From: Brachyhypopomus gauderio
Lineage: Eukaryota > Chordata > Actinopteri > Gymnotiformes > Hypopomidae
Reading direction: 5' to 3'
Assembly (NCBI RefSeq): GCF_052324685.1
Contig: NC_135224.1
Location: 21,847,951 to 21,911,950 of the forward strand
DNA: 64,000 bases
In this document: positions 1-13,100 of the stretch, piece by piece
Position numbering within the stretch: position 1 is the stretch's first letter
Layout of the letters: each line of letters starts with the position of its first letter
Notes under the pieces: generated by a model
The model's database searches: none
Told to the model about the DNA's origin: nothing
The model's input: only the letters and a program-made list of their open reading frames with translations
Made by a program: the position numbers and the translations under genes

Positions 1-3000
1 TAGCTGTTGTTTGCCAGTGTGATAAAGTCATGGTCTGTGGACAGTTGGATTCTCCTCTCCCCCTTTTGCTCACTACACACTCTGACATTTGGTCGACCTT
101 TGGTTCCCCATTTAAATAGGGTGGATCATAAACTGATTTGTATAAATACTGTAAACATATAAATAGGAGGGCTTCCGTATCCCTGCGCTCCCTAAAACAT
201 TGAGACTGCTTCCCAAAACCAGGTATCAGTTTGTTTGAATAGAAGAGGTGCTGTCAAAGACCTGGACGTTGAGGTTCGAGGAGCACCGATATGGATTTCA
301 GTCACCTTGGAGTCCTGCACTATAAGAGGTCCACATTTCCAAGCAATGTGACCGCCTGGAAATGAAATCCAATGTTTTCATTTAGATGTTCAGAGTAAAC
401 TGTGGAGCTTCTTTGAAGTTTTCACATATTGATTGAAGTTATTTAGAAGGTAAACTTAATTTGGGCTTTTACATTGATAAAATACAAATAAACCTTACAA
501 AATAAAAAAACCTCCTGTGCACGAAACACAATGTAACCAGAGACAACCAGTATCTAGTTCTCAGTAGTCATGGTTCCAGGTAGCAGTGCAGATGTCCTGC
601 GGTCCCGATTTAAGATCAGTATCTCTGTTGACTCTATATCTTCTTTCCATCTCTCTCCCTCTCTCTCTTTCTCCTGGTCTGTGTGTCCGTGTGTGTCCGT
701 GTCCGTGTGTGTGTGTGTGTGTGTATCTGCTATACCAGGCGCCATCACCAGATACACTCAGATCATATGCTTCAGTTGTCTAACTGACCTGAACGTAGAT
801 CTGGAGAAGATGGAGACAAGCAAGACCCAGTGAACTTCCACAATGTCCTGGAATATTCTGGAACGTTTTAAAGTTTCCACTTCAGGCGTGGACATGGGAG
901 CCTTGTCATATCTGTCCAGGATGGAATGTTCTTGTTCACTGAGACGCAAACCTTTTTGCATGTACTAAATTTGTTTTACATAAAACATTTGCACATATGC
1001 TGACATTTTAGGATTAACAGCCTGTGTGTCACTTTAATAAGTGCACAGAAGATATCAAATGTCTCTTTGTTTCGGTGCTTCGATGAAACCTTTGCTGTGA
1101 TGTCACCAGACCAAAGAGGACTCTACTACTTGATCCCAAACGATTTTTAATTTCAACACACATTGTTCCCAAAAATATCTGAACGAAAGGTTAACAGGAA
1201 TGAGGCAAGTGTGGGCGTGCCAGTGGGTACATGTGTATCCATCCGCCACCGAGTCGTGCTGCGGCCTGGAAAAACGTACGCCAAAGAGAAATGGAATGAG
1301 ATTTTTGTAACAGTGACTAATGTATGGTTTGCACTTTTTCTACTATGTTACCACAGCACTTTAAAGAGATCTCGCCTTTTCTCTTAATTTTTAAAAAATT
1401 ACTGTGTGATTTTTTTAGGGAATTGGCCGTTTGTATGTTTTAGGTCTGACACAGTGCTTCTCTGTCTCTCTCAAGTCTGTATGAGGCATAGGCTAACGGC
1501 AGGCTAACGGTAGGCTAATCATGGCTTCAGTTTCCTGTCACTGCTTATTTTCTCTTCATATTTGACCCATTTCACGTCTGCTCACTCTCTTGGAGAAGTG
1601 CTCATGTGCCATTTGTGGTTTACAGTGAGCTTTACAGTTTACATGGGTTTACACTTCAGTTCTCTTCATGTTTTTATATTGGCCAATCGCGACAAATGCA
1701 GGAAGCTTTTGGCACCTGAATTATCTAAAACTATTTGATTTTTACCAGCTCATAATCTACACTGGCAATGGATATGGAGTTAGAATAAATATGATATTTC
1801 ACATTTGAAATATTTTTGTTTTTATTTACTATATAGATAATATAGAATGACAGCAGAGCATGGGTGTGTTCCTTTATTAGTTAAACATTTAAACATATAT
1901 TTATTTATATTTTATTTATATATATTTTAATCCTTTACACGATAGTTTACAATATAATAGAACAATAGCAGATTTTCTAAATTGAAGTCTCCTGGTCAAT
2001 GTTAACATTTGCCTTACAAGTCTGTTAACATCTGCAGAGCAACACTGCTTTTCCTTTACACACACACACCTCACCTCCAGCTGCCATCACTATCATATTT
2101 TAACTCGTATTTTAATACGTTAGGCTGTTTTTGGTGTTTTGGCTGTTTTGGTTATGACTAGTTGTTACTCAGACTTCCATTTAGGCAAAAGTCAAAATTC
2201 TGTGGTTTCTGTTGTCAGTTTTATGGGAACTAACAGGAGAATATTTGGCTGTAGCATTTCACTCTGCTGACGTAAAATCGTAAAAAGCCTTGACTTGTAT
2301 ATACTTAACAATGTTTGATTTAATGCATCTCTGACACATCTAGTGTCTAAGCCAGAGGATGACCAGCGTTTGAGGAGCTGAAACTAGCTGATCTGGAATG
2401 TTCCAAATGAAGGAGGAAGTTCAGAGCGTTTATTGTGGCATCCCAGTGTAAATCGAGGTCAGCACAATCTTTGGCACACAGTGACTCAGCAGAGAAGCTG
2501 GTGAGTCATGTTTTTGAAAGCAGATTACACAGGGCTTTGACCACTTTATGACCTCACGCTAGACCTGGAAAAATAATTTGCACTGTGGAGATTCACTGGC
2601 AAGAATTGGGAAACTTGTATGAGTCAATTAGCAGCACGGAAGTCAACGCAAAGGTGATGGGAACGATACTTGAAATGATATTTGTGTTCCTCCACTGAAG
2701 ATGAATGCCCCTTTTGCCTTTGTTTATTTCACTTATTTATAATAATGTAATCAGTTTTTTTTTTCTGCTTTTCTGCTTACGCATTTTGTTTTACAATTCA
2801 AATACAGTACCATAAATATGAAAGAGGTCAATATTGTTACATTATCAGGGGTTGTAGATGTAAAGATCCTGCTCCAGATCACAAAATAAATTGGAAACAT
2901 CTCAGTTGCATCTCAAACGAGTGAGTGCCGTGTACTAGCACAGAACACAGACACACCTTAAAACCAAATTAAACTGTAACTCGGTAATCTCAGCCACAGC

Positions 3001-3640
3001 GAGCAACTTCACCAAGGCATGTTGTAAGCATGGATGAAATTCTGATTTCATAGGTGGGGGGGACACAAATGGCTTGAGAACTGGGGCGCGGGGTTTACCA
3101 AAACCGGCTTTTGAAAAAGTGCAGGGGACGTGTGTCCCACACTTCCCGATCTTGTGAGTTCTACTCATATTGCTGCTCTGTCGTCCTTAAATGAGTCAAC
3201 AATTGTGGCACTGGTCCAGTTTTATGAATAGCCATCTAAAAGAAGTTATGTAAGAAACAAACAGTTACTAGATTGTGCAGAGTGAGAAGGTCAAATAGAT
3301 AAAACCAAATACTTGGGAAAAAAAATCTCTCAGTTTTCCCTAAACAAATTATTTGTTTTTTGTTTTGATAAAGTTGTTTATCATTTATAGCTAATAGTTA
3401 TTTTAAGTGGGACAATATACTGTAAATGAATGAATGAATGGTGTTCTGACTTCTGTACAGTATTGTGTAGGCCCCTGTGAGTGACGTGGAACTAATGAGA
3501 GTTTTGTATAAAGCACAACGTCAGTGTTTCCATATTGATGCGATTTTCCCAATAAATGTATTTGATAAATACAAATAATGATCCTAAAATGTCCAGGAAG
3601 AGAAACATCGATAAGGGTGTTTCAAGAAAGATGGGAAAAC
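1..3640. other. No recognisable gene
   Basis: I find no convincing coding exon, RNA gene or intact transposon here apart from short simple repeats. The few open frames are short, show no family motif and lack matching splice sites. If the mucin-like gene described further right continues leftward, its 3' exons could lie here, but I could not identify any with a compatible phase. Confidence 0.4.
666..722. repeat. GT-rich microsatellite
   Basis: Imperfect gtgtgtccgt repeats pass into a pure GT run. Open frames overlapping it on both strands are products of the repeat. Confidence 0.85.
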
Positions 3641-3649
3641 TAATACATG

Positions 3650-4217
3650 TTTGTGCTTCAAGGAGAAAAACCGGTAGGTCTTTCGTGTTATGAAGCGGTG
3701 GCGGTTGTCAAAAAGTACAATCAACGTCGACATTTTGAGACCAGACACGGAGCTAAATATGGCAAAATTAGGCATCAAGAAAAACAAGCTGGTTTTGATG
3801 TGGCTGAAGAAATCGCCACGCTTCAAAGTCTTTTTCAGAGCGTTTTTGAAGCACAATTGCTATTTTCAGTTGTTTGATATTTCAAGTTTTGAACAAAGTA
3901 AATGTGATATTTTTGATGTTATTTTTCCTTATTCACTTGGATAGTTTGATCGTTGATGGAGTAATGTGGGTTTCATAACATAGCATAAATGAAAAGGATT
4001 TATATTATATAGGATTTATTTTTTATAACCACAAGCAAACATTTTTCTCCATCAATGCAAATATATGTGTAAGCCTAATATTTGTAACTTGAATAAGTAA
4101 TAAATTCATGTTATTTAACATTAAGAAGTAGTTACATTTATAAGTTACATATGGCCCTCTGTGGGCAACGATTATGCTGATGTGGCCCGCGGTGAAAATG
4201 ATTTTGAGACCCCTGGT
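3650..4217 (+). mobile_element. hAT transposon remnant with transposase N-terminal fragment
   Basis: A plus-strand frame from about 3,690 reads VAVVKKYNQRRHFETRHG and then AKYGKIRHQEKQ. This resembles the zinc-finger N-terminal part of hAT transposases of the ZBED5/FAM200/SCAND3-like type (pattern L..YN..RH.ETKH..KY). About 340 bp downstream, at 4,177-4,217, lies gtggcccgcggtgaaaatga followed by ttttgagacccctgg. This matches the common vertebrate hAT terminus that reads CAGGGGTCTC on the other strand. The catalytic core is missing and no intact left terminus was found, so this is an internally deleted relic. The family assignment is from memory of motifs. Confidence 0.6.
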
Positions 4218-4644
4218 CTACCTACTCTTCTGTCTCCATGAGTTCTGTCGTGTAATCTCTTTCCTATTCCTATTTCCTATTCCTATTCCATCTCCATGGG
4301 TTCTCTATAGATTCTCCAGTCCAGAGAAGCAAAGCCTCTTTGATTGCACCAGTCAATCATGCTTGATGGTGCTGCTGTCATGTCCAAGATGTCATTATGG
4401 TTATTTTTGGGTTTGTTTGTTTCTTCTACTCATATTTCATGTTAAAATCTCTCTCTTATTGTTTGCTAATTTCTTAGATTGAAAAAGTGATTGTAACCCA
4501 CTTTTATTCTTTCAGAGCTTAGTTATTGTGCTTAGTTATAACTCAGAGCTTAGTTATTGTGCTTAGTTATAACATGTTGCAGCTAACAGAGTGGCGGGAG
4601 TATGAGTACAACAGCCTGGGTTCATGGTTCTTATCTACAACCCT

Positions 4645-4926
4645 CACCTGTTGACCTTGCTCATCCACTCACCTGTTGACCTTGGTCATCCACTCACCTG
4701 TTGGCCTTGGTCATCCACTCACCTGTTGACCTTGGTCATCCACTCACCTGTTGACCTTGGTCATCCACTCACCTGTTGACCTTGGTCATCCACTCACCTG
4801 TTGGCCTTGGTCATCCACTCACCTGTTGGCCTTGGTCATCCACTCACCTGTTGACCTTGGTCATCCACTCACCTGTTGGCCTTGGTCATCCACTCACGTG
4901 TTGACCTTGGTCATCCACTCACCTGT
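4645..4926. repeat. 25-bp minisatellite, about 11 copies
   Basis: The unit cacctgttgaccttggtcat plus ccact repeats with an exact 25-bp period from 4,645; starts fall at 4,670, 4,695 and so on to 4,895, with a partial copy at 4,920. Most copies differ only at one position (ttgacc or ttggcc), with a gctc variant in the first copy and cacgtg in one late copy. The 72-residue plus-strand frame across it (repeating HSPVDLG) is a by-product, because 25 is not a multiple of 3 and the peptide cycles through frames. Confidence 0.95.
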
Positions 4927-5020
4927 ATTATGTTATGCACTGAGAATCTGTGACAGGACTACATTTTAAGTGATAGGTTTTATTAAAAATATCACTTGAT
5001 ATAGGAGGTATGAGGTAGGC

Positions 5021-5490
5021 GTCTCAATATCCAGATCTACCATAAAGAGAAGGCTGCATGAAAGTAAATACAGAGGGTTCACTGCACTGTGCAAGCCACT
5101 CATAAACCTCAAAAATAAAAAGGCTAGACTGGACTTTGCTAAAAAACAAGTAAAAAAGCCAGCCCAGTTCTAGAAGAACATTCTTTGGACAGATGAAACC
5201 AAGATCAACCTCTACCAGAATGATGAAAAGATAAAAGTATGGTGAAGGAGTGGTACAGCTCATGATCCAAAATGTACCACATTATCTGTAAAACACGGCG
5301 GAGGCAGTGTGGTGGCTTGGGCATGCATGGCTGCCAGTGGCACTGGGTCATTAGTGTTTATTGATGATGTGACACAGGACAGAAGCAGCCGAATGAATTC
5401 TGAGGTATTCGGAGCCACACTGTGTGCTCAGATCCAGCCAAATGCAGCCAAACTGATTGGTCGTCGTTTCATATTACAGATGGACAAAGG
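5021..5490 (+). pseudogene. Tc1-like transposase pseudogene (3' half)
   Basis: One plus-strand frame reads through the central and catalytic part of a Tc1/mariner transposase. Visible blocks are TIKRRLHESKYRG, then KKARLDFAKKQ, ILWTDETKINLYQND, SVKHGGGSVVAWACMAASGTG and finally IGRRFILQMD. WTDETK carries the first catalytic Asp, and the QMD near 5,480 aligns with the second. Two in-frame stops interrupt it (TAG near 5,170 and TGA near 5,245). The sequence diverges after the second Asp, so the DLNPIE block with the catalytic Glu is absent. No flanking inverted repeats were seen. It is dead and 5' and 3' truncated. Confidence 0.85.
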
Positions 5491-5591
5491 ATTTAAAGAA
5501 AAAAAACTTAAATTACATTATATAAACATAAAGAAGTTGATTTACAGCCAAAACATTAAAGGATATGAATTATTTTCAAGAACAACATTGC

Positions 5592-6343
5592 ATTAAACAC
5601 AGTGATGGTTTAGTTACCTTGAAAAAGTAATCTGATTACTTCTTTTAAAAGTAACTTAGTTACATTACTGATTACTTGATTTTAAAAGTAACTACATTAG
5701 ATTACAAGGTACTTTACCGGTAGTTACATTCAGCAGCAAAATGAGTTTTTCCTATACTCGCTTTATTGGAAGTGCATTTTTAACAGTAACAATGTATCTC
5801 CTGACATTACCTTCGTGTCGATGCATGGAATTATTTGTAAATGTATTTGTAAACGTAGTAATACAAGCAAACTATTCAGTCAGACAGCTATTTGTTGTGA
5901 AACGAAATACAATTACAAGTTCAAGCATTTTAGCCAAAATTCCAGCACTTTCAAACGTGGAACACAATGCAACAATAAAATTTGTCAGGTAAATGTTCCT
6001 TCCCCTGTTTTTGAGGGGTGTTTCTTTACACTACCACATATCGTTATGGACAACACTGCACAGAATGACGTGAACGCACTCGCTCTCTCACAAATTTGCG
6101 GGCAGCGTGCGGAATCGAGTGCTCTGGTCAGACGCAAAAGTAGAACTGAGCCAAGAAGAAAGCAAAAATATATATTTTTACTAAGGAAAATTAAAATAGT
6201 AATGCACAGTTACTGGGATAAGTAACTAATCTGATTACTGGACTGGAAATAGTAACTCGTTATATTACTCATTACTGAAAAAAGTGGTAAGATTAGAGTA
6301 ACGTGTTACTAAGTAACGTGTTACTGACATCACTGATTAAACA
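5592..6343. mobile_element. hAT-type non-autonomous element with 8-bp target duplication
   Basis: The element proper is 5,600-6,335 (736 bp). It begins cagtgatgg and ends gacatcactg, an inverted pair of at least 8 bp. It is flanked on both sides by the identical 8-mer attaaaca (5,592-5,599 and 6,336-6,343), the duplication length typical of hAT transposition. Both ends are rich in gtaac/gttac motifs (for example agtaacgtgttactaag), which form extended subterminal inverted repeats. The two overlapping plus-strand frames inside show no transposase similarity, so the element is probably a MITE mobilised in trans. Confidence 0.85.
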
Positions 6344-7077
6344 TAGCTAGTGATGCATAATGTACAATTGAGTGGACAGATTATTAATCTGCATTTCCTT
6401 CGAATATCAAATAAAAGATTGAAAAGATGAATATATTTACATAATATGTCACTATAGATGTTACTTGATGTAATTATACTGTTTTCACTTGCAATGGTAT
6501 CATTTTATAGGATGTAGAAACAGAAATAGCCAAAGTGTTTGGTCTTTCTCCCTGTCTGTCGGCCATCTTTTTCCCATTGCAATGACCAGCCAATGGGATT
6601 TTATTTTTGTAATAGCTCCCACTAGAGTGGACCATATGTAGCAGTGCCCAAAATTTCAAGCATATATAGAGAAAAAACATTTCTAACCAGCTGTACACTG
6701 TAGTGACCTCTATGCATGAAAGAGTTTTAACCAGCAATAAGCAAAAATGGACAGACAAACAGCCATTAGGTGGCAAACTCACTAATGAGGGGCGGGAACC
6801 CAACAAAACAACACAAACACTGCTGCTAACGTAGGCAGCCATATACGGCTATATTAACAGTAATAAACGGGATCCAAATAAGGTGGGACTGGTCCAATCC
6901 TGCAGGTCTTCATACTTTGATAATGCGTTTTACAGAGATACGCATGCTGTTTGCTGGCATGTACCATAAGAGCTATGAAAAAGAGAAACATGCTTTTAAC
7001 TTAGAATATTTAAAAAATTACTTACAGTCTGTAATCGAATCTTTAAGTATGACAAATGAGAGGAAGTGAATGTGTAC

Positions 7078-7163
7078 CTCCTGAATGGCAGAGCTGATTA
7101 AACTTTCATTTAGCGGCACCTTCGTGTTGATTACACACCGCAGTCCAGCAACCACAGGGTACA
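7078..7163 (-). CDS. Mucin-like gene: SEA-like domain exon
   Basis: A minus-strand 86-nt exon lies between CTTTCAG (acceptor) and GTACAC (donor). It enters in phase 1, as every array exon leaves, and exits in phase 0. The joined codon is GTG, and the peptide runs [14 protein letters not shown], then [15 protein letters not shown]. The hydrophobic start, the alternating beta-strand-like pattern and the NES sequon resemble the first strand and helix of SEA-type modules that often follow PTS domains in mucins. The similarity is by eye only. A continuation exon should lie to the left but was not found. Confidence 0.5.
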
Positions 7164-10100
7164 CTGAAAGATCAAGGGTATATTGAACAAATCATTGATC
7201 TCATTTACATGGAGATCTATACATCTCATCCCTGATGTATAAGTCATTGTTGCAGATAAATCCAAGATGGAAACAAAGGTTCCTGCAGACCTAAACCATT
7301 CTTAGAAAACATTACAGTGACCAGAGATTTGACTAGAGGCTCTGGAGTTTCTCCACACTTATGTTGTTTACTGTAATTAGCAATAGAGTCGAGGGGGAGG
7401 GGGTTACATTTAAAAGTGTTAGTGGCTACAATCAACATATCTAGTGGTTGAGTTGCAGTCTGAGGGTTTATAGTTTGAGGTACAGTTGATGTCGAAGAAG
7501 TCTTTGAGGTCTAACACAACTTATCTAATCGAACTTTCTATCTAAATAGCTAGCTAGGGAACTTAATCAATAAAGCTCACTTGCAGGCAAAAACATCGTT
7601 TTATCATGCACTGGTCAATTTTGAGGTTTTAGGCTATTTTTGATTCCGTAACATGTCTTCTTTCAAACTGTTGGAAAGAAAATGTCCAAAATAAACATTT
7701 AGTTGTTTATTTATTTGGTTGAGCATGTAGATTTTTCCTAAATTCACAAAAAGTTAGCATTCTTAGGGAGCAGGAACCACCGCTCCTGTTATCTGTACCC
7801 TGTCATCATGGGTATCGTTGTAAAGCGCTCTCTCTCTCCTGCACGAGTTTATCCATATATTTGTAATTTCTATCAGCAACCAATCGTGAAAGAAAACAGG
7901 GTGATTTAAACGCAAGCTTGACATCTCATTGGCTGGTGTCGATTTCTGAGAACGTGATTCGTTCAGATGTCACGTGGTCACATGCCCTTACACTTCCTGG
8001 TTTAGCTTGTCAGTATCATTATAATCTAAAAATGCTGAAAGTAGTACTTTTAACAGCTTCTGACAATAATTGTCACTTGCGAGTAGAAGCAAGGGAAAAC
8101 TTGCAAAAATCAATTAAATAATGAAATGGTTACATGCAATGCATTGATGCGTAAGCTGTAAGTAGACTTTAGATAGCGGGGCAGACCAACATGCCACACA
8201 GCAAAGCGTGTTTGAAATAATGAATGGATTAATTCGTTATAATTGTATAGGTACAGGGCTTTAAATTTATATCAAACCACGGGTTTTGCAGCAGTTTGAT
8301 TTTAGAGTGCGGTCTGTGCAAAAGAGATGGGTACCGCAAAACTGTATATACATCTATGCGTCTTCAAGGTGTAACTAGGAAGGATGTCGCATTTGAAGTG
8401 ATCATGCGAATGGTGCTCTTAGCACACGAGTTAGGGTTGGGACATGCAAGATGTTGGGGATCCCTGTCCATCTCAGAGACATGACAATAGAGGTATGGGA
8501 CAGGGCCTACACAGAGACAAGAAGCTGATCCACAGAATAATAAAGTGCCATGTCCTTCAATAATTTGTTGTTTTACTTTTACCCTACAGATATTTTCTTT
8601 AGTGGCAGAATGGATAAAACTTACATAAACACATAAGATATTTTATGTTATGTAAAAGTAAAAAATAAATACACCTATTAATCATGAGGAGATGAACAGG
8701 TAGTGATATCCTGTACATTTAATTGTGTTGATAAATGCAGGGTTGAGGCAGCAGGTATGGCCATTTCTACCTTTAGTGAAGGTGCCTCTGCTAGGCTTTC
8801 TGATATGGAGAGGTTGTGGCTGCAGAGCAGTCTTACTGTCAATGTAATGAAGCTGATATGATCAGAGTATCAAAAGCAGAGGTTGTCACATCTGACACGT
8901 CTGCCAGCGCAAAACACAAGTTGTAAGACTCATGAGCATCATGAGGAAATGTGTGAGGGACCTACATATGGAGCAGGGATGGACCACTAGGTTATGCAGG
9001 ACAGACATACACCAATTTAGGGTGACAGTTCCACAGGCTGCAGTGTGTGTGCTCACGTGAACACGTTAAACTTAATTTAGTCATTACATTGTTCTGTTTT
9101 GCTGTTGTTTGTCCTTTTATTGTTGGTGATGCTCTATATCACTGCTGCTAATGTTATGATTAGGTTTTGAGTAAGTAAATAGTGGTCTCCAATACAAATG
9201 TATGAAATTTCAATATCTATTCAGTTCTCTTGCACATATATATATATATATATATATGAAATTTTCACTTTTATTAATATCTATATTCAGAAGGTTTTTA
9301 CAGAGGGAATTCTTCATATATCACCTTATGCCTAAAAACATGGCAAAAATAGATTTTTTTAAATTATGAGAGTATTTTCAGATTTATAAAGATTTATTGA
9401 TTTATTCCTTCTATAAAAACATTTGATTCTATTATGTTAACAAAATGTAGCATATCATTTTGATTAATTTGATTTGTGTATCTTTTGCATAATGATGGGC
9501 CTTCAGGGCCACTGTAGTCTATAGTAAAAAAGCATGTTATCCTAAACCAGTTGTAGAACATTTTACAAAAGCTGTTAAGCTGTGATTTTGCCACCAACAC
9601 TCTCCTTGTTTGCTTTAACAATAATGAGCATTTATTATATATCATATTGAGAATATAAATATCTTGTCAACATACCTAGTGGTTGTGTTGTGGTTGGAGT
9701 AGATGTAGTTTGAGGTGTAGTTGATGTCAAAGACCTTGTGGTGTCTATATTTCAGTGAGAAACAATAGGCATTATTTTTGCTTTCAGGTAAATCCTAGAT
9801 TTTATGATTCAGGTGATTCTAAAGCTGATGTCTGCAATAAAAACGCCTGCCATCCTAAACCAATTGTTAAACATTTTCTAAAAACGGTTGACCGTTTTCT
9901 AAAAACGGTTGTGATTTTGCCAAATACACTCTCCTCGTTTGCTTTAATTAACAATAAACTGCTATTTTCATATTTCATATTGAACATATACACAGATATT
10001 GTCAACATACTTAGTGGTTGTGTTGTGTTTTGAGGTGCAGTTGATCTCAAAGAGGTTGTGTTGTCTATATTTCAGAGAGAAACAAAAGTTATTAATTTTG

Positions 10101-13100
10101 CTTACAGGTAAATCCTAGATGTTATGATTCAGGTTATGCCAAAGTGTTTGTCTATAGTAAAAATGCCTGCCATCCTAAACCAATTGTTGAACATTTTATA
10201 ACCAATTGTTGAACATTTTATAAAAACTGTTGACCTCTGATTTTGACAAATACACCCTCCTTGTTTGCATTAAGTAACAATAAAGGACATTTTTCATATT
10301 TCATATTGAACATATAAAGATCTTGTCAACATACTTAGTGGTTGTGTTGTGTTTTGAGGTGCAGTTGATCTCAAAGAGGTTGTGGTGTCTATATTTCAGT
10401 GAGAAACAATAGTCATTATTTTTGCTTTCAGGTAAATCCTAGATTTTATGATTCAGGTGATTCTAAAGCTGATGTCTGCAATAAAAACGCCTGCCATCCT
10501 AAACCAATTGTTAAACATTTTCTAAAAACGGTTGACCGTTTTCTAAAAACGGTTGTGATTTTGCCAAATACACTCTCCTCGTTTGCTTTAATTAACAATA
10601 AACTGCAATTTTCATATTTCATATTGAACATATACACAGATATTGTCAACATACTTAGTGGTTGTGTTGTGTTTTGAGGTGCAGTTGATCTCAAAGAGGT
10701 TGTGTTGTCTATATTTCAGAGAGAAACAAAAGTTATTAATTTTGCTTACAGGTAAATCCTAGATGTTATGATTCAGGTTATGCCAAAGTGTTTGTCTATA
10801 GTAAAAATGCCTGCCATCCTAAACCAATTGTTGAACATTTTATAACCAATTGTTGAACATTTTATAAAAACTGTTGACCTCTGATTTTGACAAATACACC
10901 CTCCTTGTTTGCATTAAGTAACAATAAAGGACATTTTTCATATTTCATATTGAACATATAAAGATCTTGTCAACATACTTAGTGGTTGTGTTGTGTTTTG
11001 AGGTGCAGTTGATCTCAAAGAGGTTGTGGTTACTATATTTCAGTGAGAAACAATAGTTATTATTTTGCTTACAGGTAAATCCTAGATGTTATGCTTCAGG
11101 TGATGCTACAGCTCTTGTCTATATTCTAAAAGCCTGCCATCCTAAACCAATTGTTCAACATTTTACAAAAACTGTTGACCTCTGATTTTGCCACATACAC
11201 GCTCCTTGTTTGCTTTAATTAACAATAAACGGCATTTTTTATATTTTATATTGAACATATAAATATCTTGTCAACCAACCTGGTTGTTGTGTTGTGGTTG
11301 GAGTGAATGTAGTTGATGTACTTGATGTCGAAGAGGTTGTGGTGTCTACATTTCAGTGAGAAACAATAGTCATTATTTTTGCTGTCGGGTCAATTCTAGA
11401 TGTTGTGATTCAGGTGATGCTACAGCTCTTGTCTATATTAAAAAAGCCTGCCATCCTAAACCAATTGTTGAACATTTTATTAAAACTGTTGACCTGTGAT
11501 TTTGCCACATACACGCTCCTTGTTTGTTTTAATTAACAATAAATGGCATTTTTCATATTTCATATTGAACATAAAAATATCTTGTCAACATACCTGGTTG
11601 TTGTGTTGTGGTTGGAGTCAATGTAGTTGATGTACTTGATGTCGAAGAGGTTGTGGTGTCTACATTTCAGTGAGAAACAATAGTCATTATTTTTGCTTTC
11701 GGGTAAATCCTAAATGTTATGATTCAGGTGATGCTAAAGCTCTTGTCTAAATGCCTGCCATCCTAAAACAATAGTTAAACATTTTATAAAAACTGTTGAC
11801 CTGTGATTTTGCCACATACACGCTCCTTGTTTGTTTTAATTAACAATAAATGGCATTTTTCATATTTCATATTGAACATAAAAATATCTTGTCAACATAC
11901 CTGGTTGTTGTGTTGTGGTTGGAGTGAATGTAGTTGATGTACTTGATGTCGAAGAGGTTGTGGTGTCTACATTTCAGTGAGAAACAATAGTCATTTTTGC
12001 TTTCAGGTAAATCCTGGATGTTACGATTCATGTGATTCTAAAGGTCTTGTCTATAGTAAAAATGCCTGCCATCCTAAACCAATTGTTGAACATTTTATTA
12101 AAACTGTTGACCTGTGATTTTGCCACATACACGCTCCTTGTTTGTTTTAATTAACAATAAATGGCATTTTTCATATTTCATATTGAACATAAAAATATCT
12201 TGTCAACATACCTGGTTGTTGTGTTGTGGTTGGAGTGAATGTAGTTGATGTACTTGATGTCAAAGAGGTTGTGGTGTCTACATTTCAGTGAGAAACAATA
12301 GTCATTATTTTTGCTTTCGGGTAAATCCTAAATATTATGATTCAGGTGATGCTAAAGCTCTTGTCTAAATGCCTGCCATCCTAAAACAATAGTTAAACAT
12401 TTTATAAAAACTGTTGACCTGTGATTTTGCCACATACACGCTCCTTGTTTGTTTTAATTAACAATAAATGGCATTTTTCATATTTCATATTGAACATAAA
12501 AATATCTTGTCAACATACCTGGTTGTTGTGTTGTGGTTGGAGTGAATGTAGTTGGAGATGTAGTTGATGTCAAAGAGGTTGTGGTGTCTACATTTCAGTG
12601 AGAAACAATAGTCATTATTTTTGCTGTCGGGTCAATCTTAGATGTTATAATTCAGGTGATGCTACAGCTCTTGTCTATACTAAAAAATCCTGCCATCCTA
12701 AACCAATTGTTGAACATTTTATTAAAACTGTTGACCTGTGATTTTGCCACATACACGCTCCTTGTTTGCTTTAATTAACAATAAACGGCATTTTTTATAT
12801 TTTATATTGAACATATAAATATCTTGTGAACATACCTAGTGGTTGCGTTGTGGTTGGATTGAATGTTGTTGGAGATGTAGTTGATGTCAAAGAGGTTGTG
12901 GTGTCTACATTTCAGTGAGAAACAATAGTCATTATTTTTGCTGTCGGGTCAATCCTACATGTTATGATTCAGGTGATGCTACAGCTCTTGTCTATACTAA
13001 AACATCCTGCCATCCTAAACCAATTGTTGAACATTTTATTAAAACTGTTGACCTGTGATTTTGCCACATACACGCTCCTTGTTTGTTTTAATTAACAATA

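Noticed and set aside
1-125. Minus-strand open frame running off the left edge (KGRPNVRVCSEQKGERR and onward)
   Set aside because: It could be an exon of a neighbouring gene, but I recognise no family and see no clear acceptor; too short to support.
758-961. Minus-strand 67-codon frame with SEQEHSILDRYDKAPMS
   Set aside because: Looks protein-like, but no family, splice sites or neighbouring exon could be matched.
1163-1387. Plus-strand frame with RHRVVLRPGKTYAKEKWNE
   Set aside because: No recognised domain, no supporting splice sites; chance frame.
6474-6842. 122-codon minus-strand frame
   Set aside because: It starts in sequence that resembles a common teleost interspersed repeat and has no domain features; hydrophobic by composition only.
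9755-10694. Open frames of 82-92 codons on both strands, occurring twice
   Set aside because: They lie mainly in the intron part of the repeat unit; the duplicated occurrence reflects the 644-bp dimer. Only the minus-strand [11 protein letters not shown] segment coincides with a proposed mini-exon.
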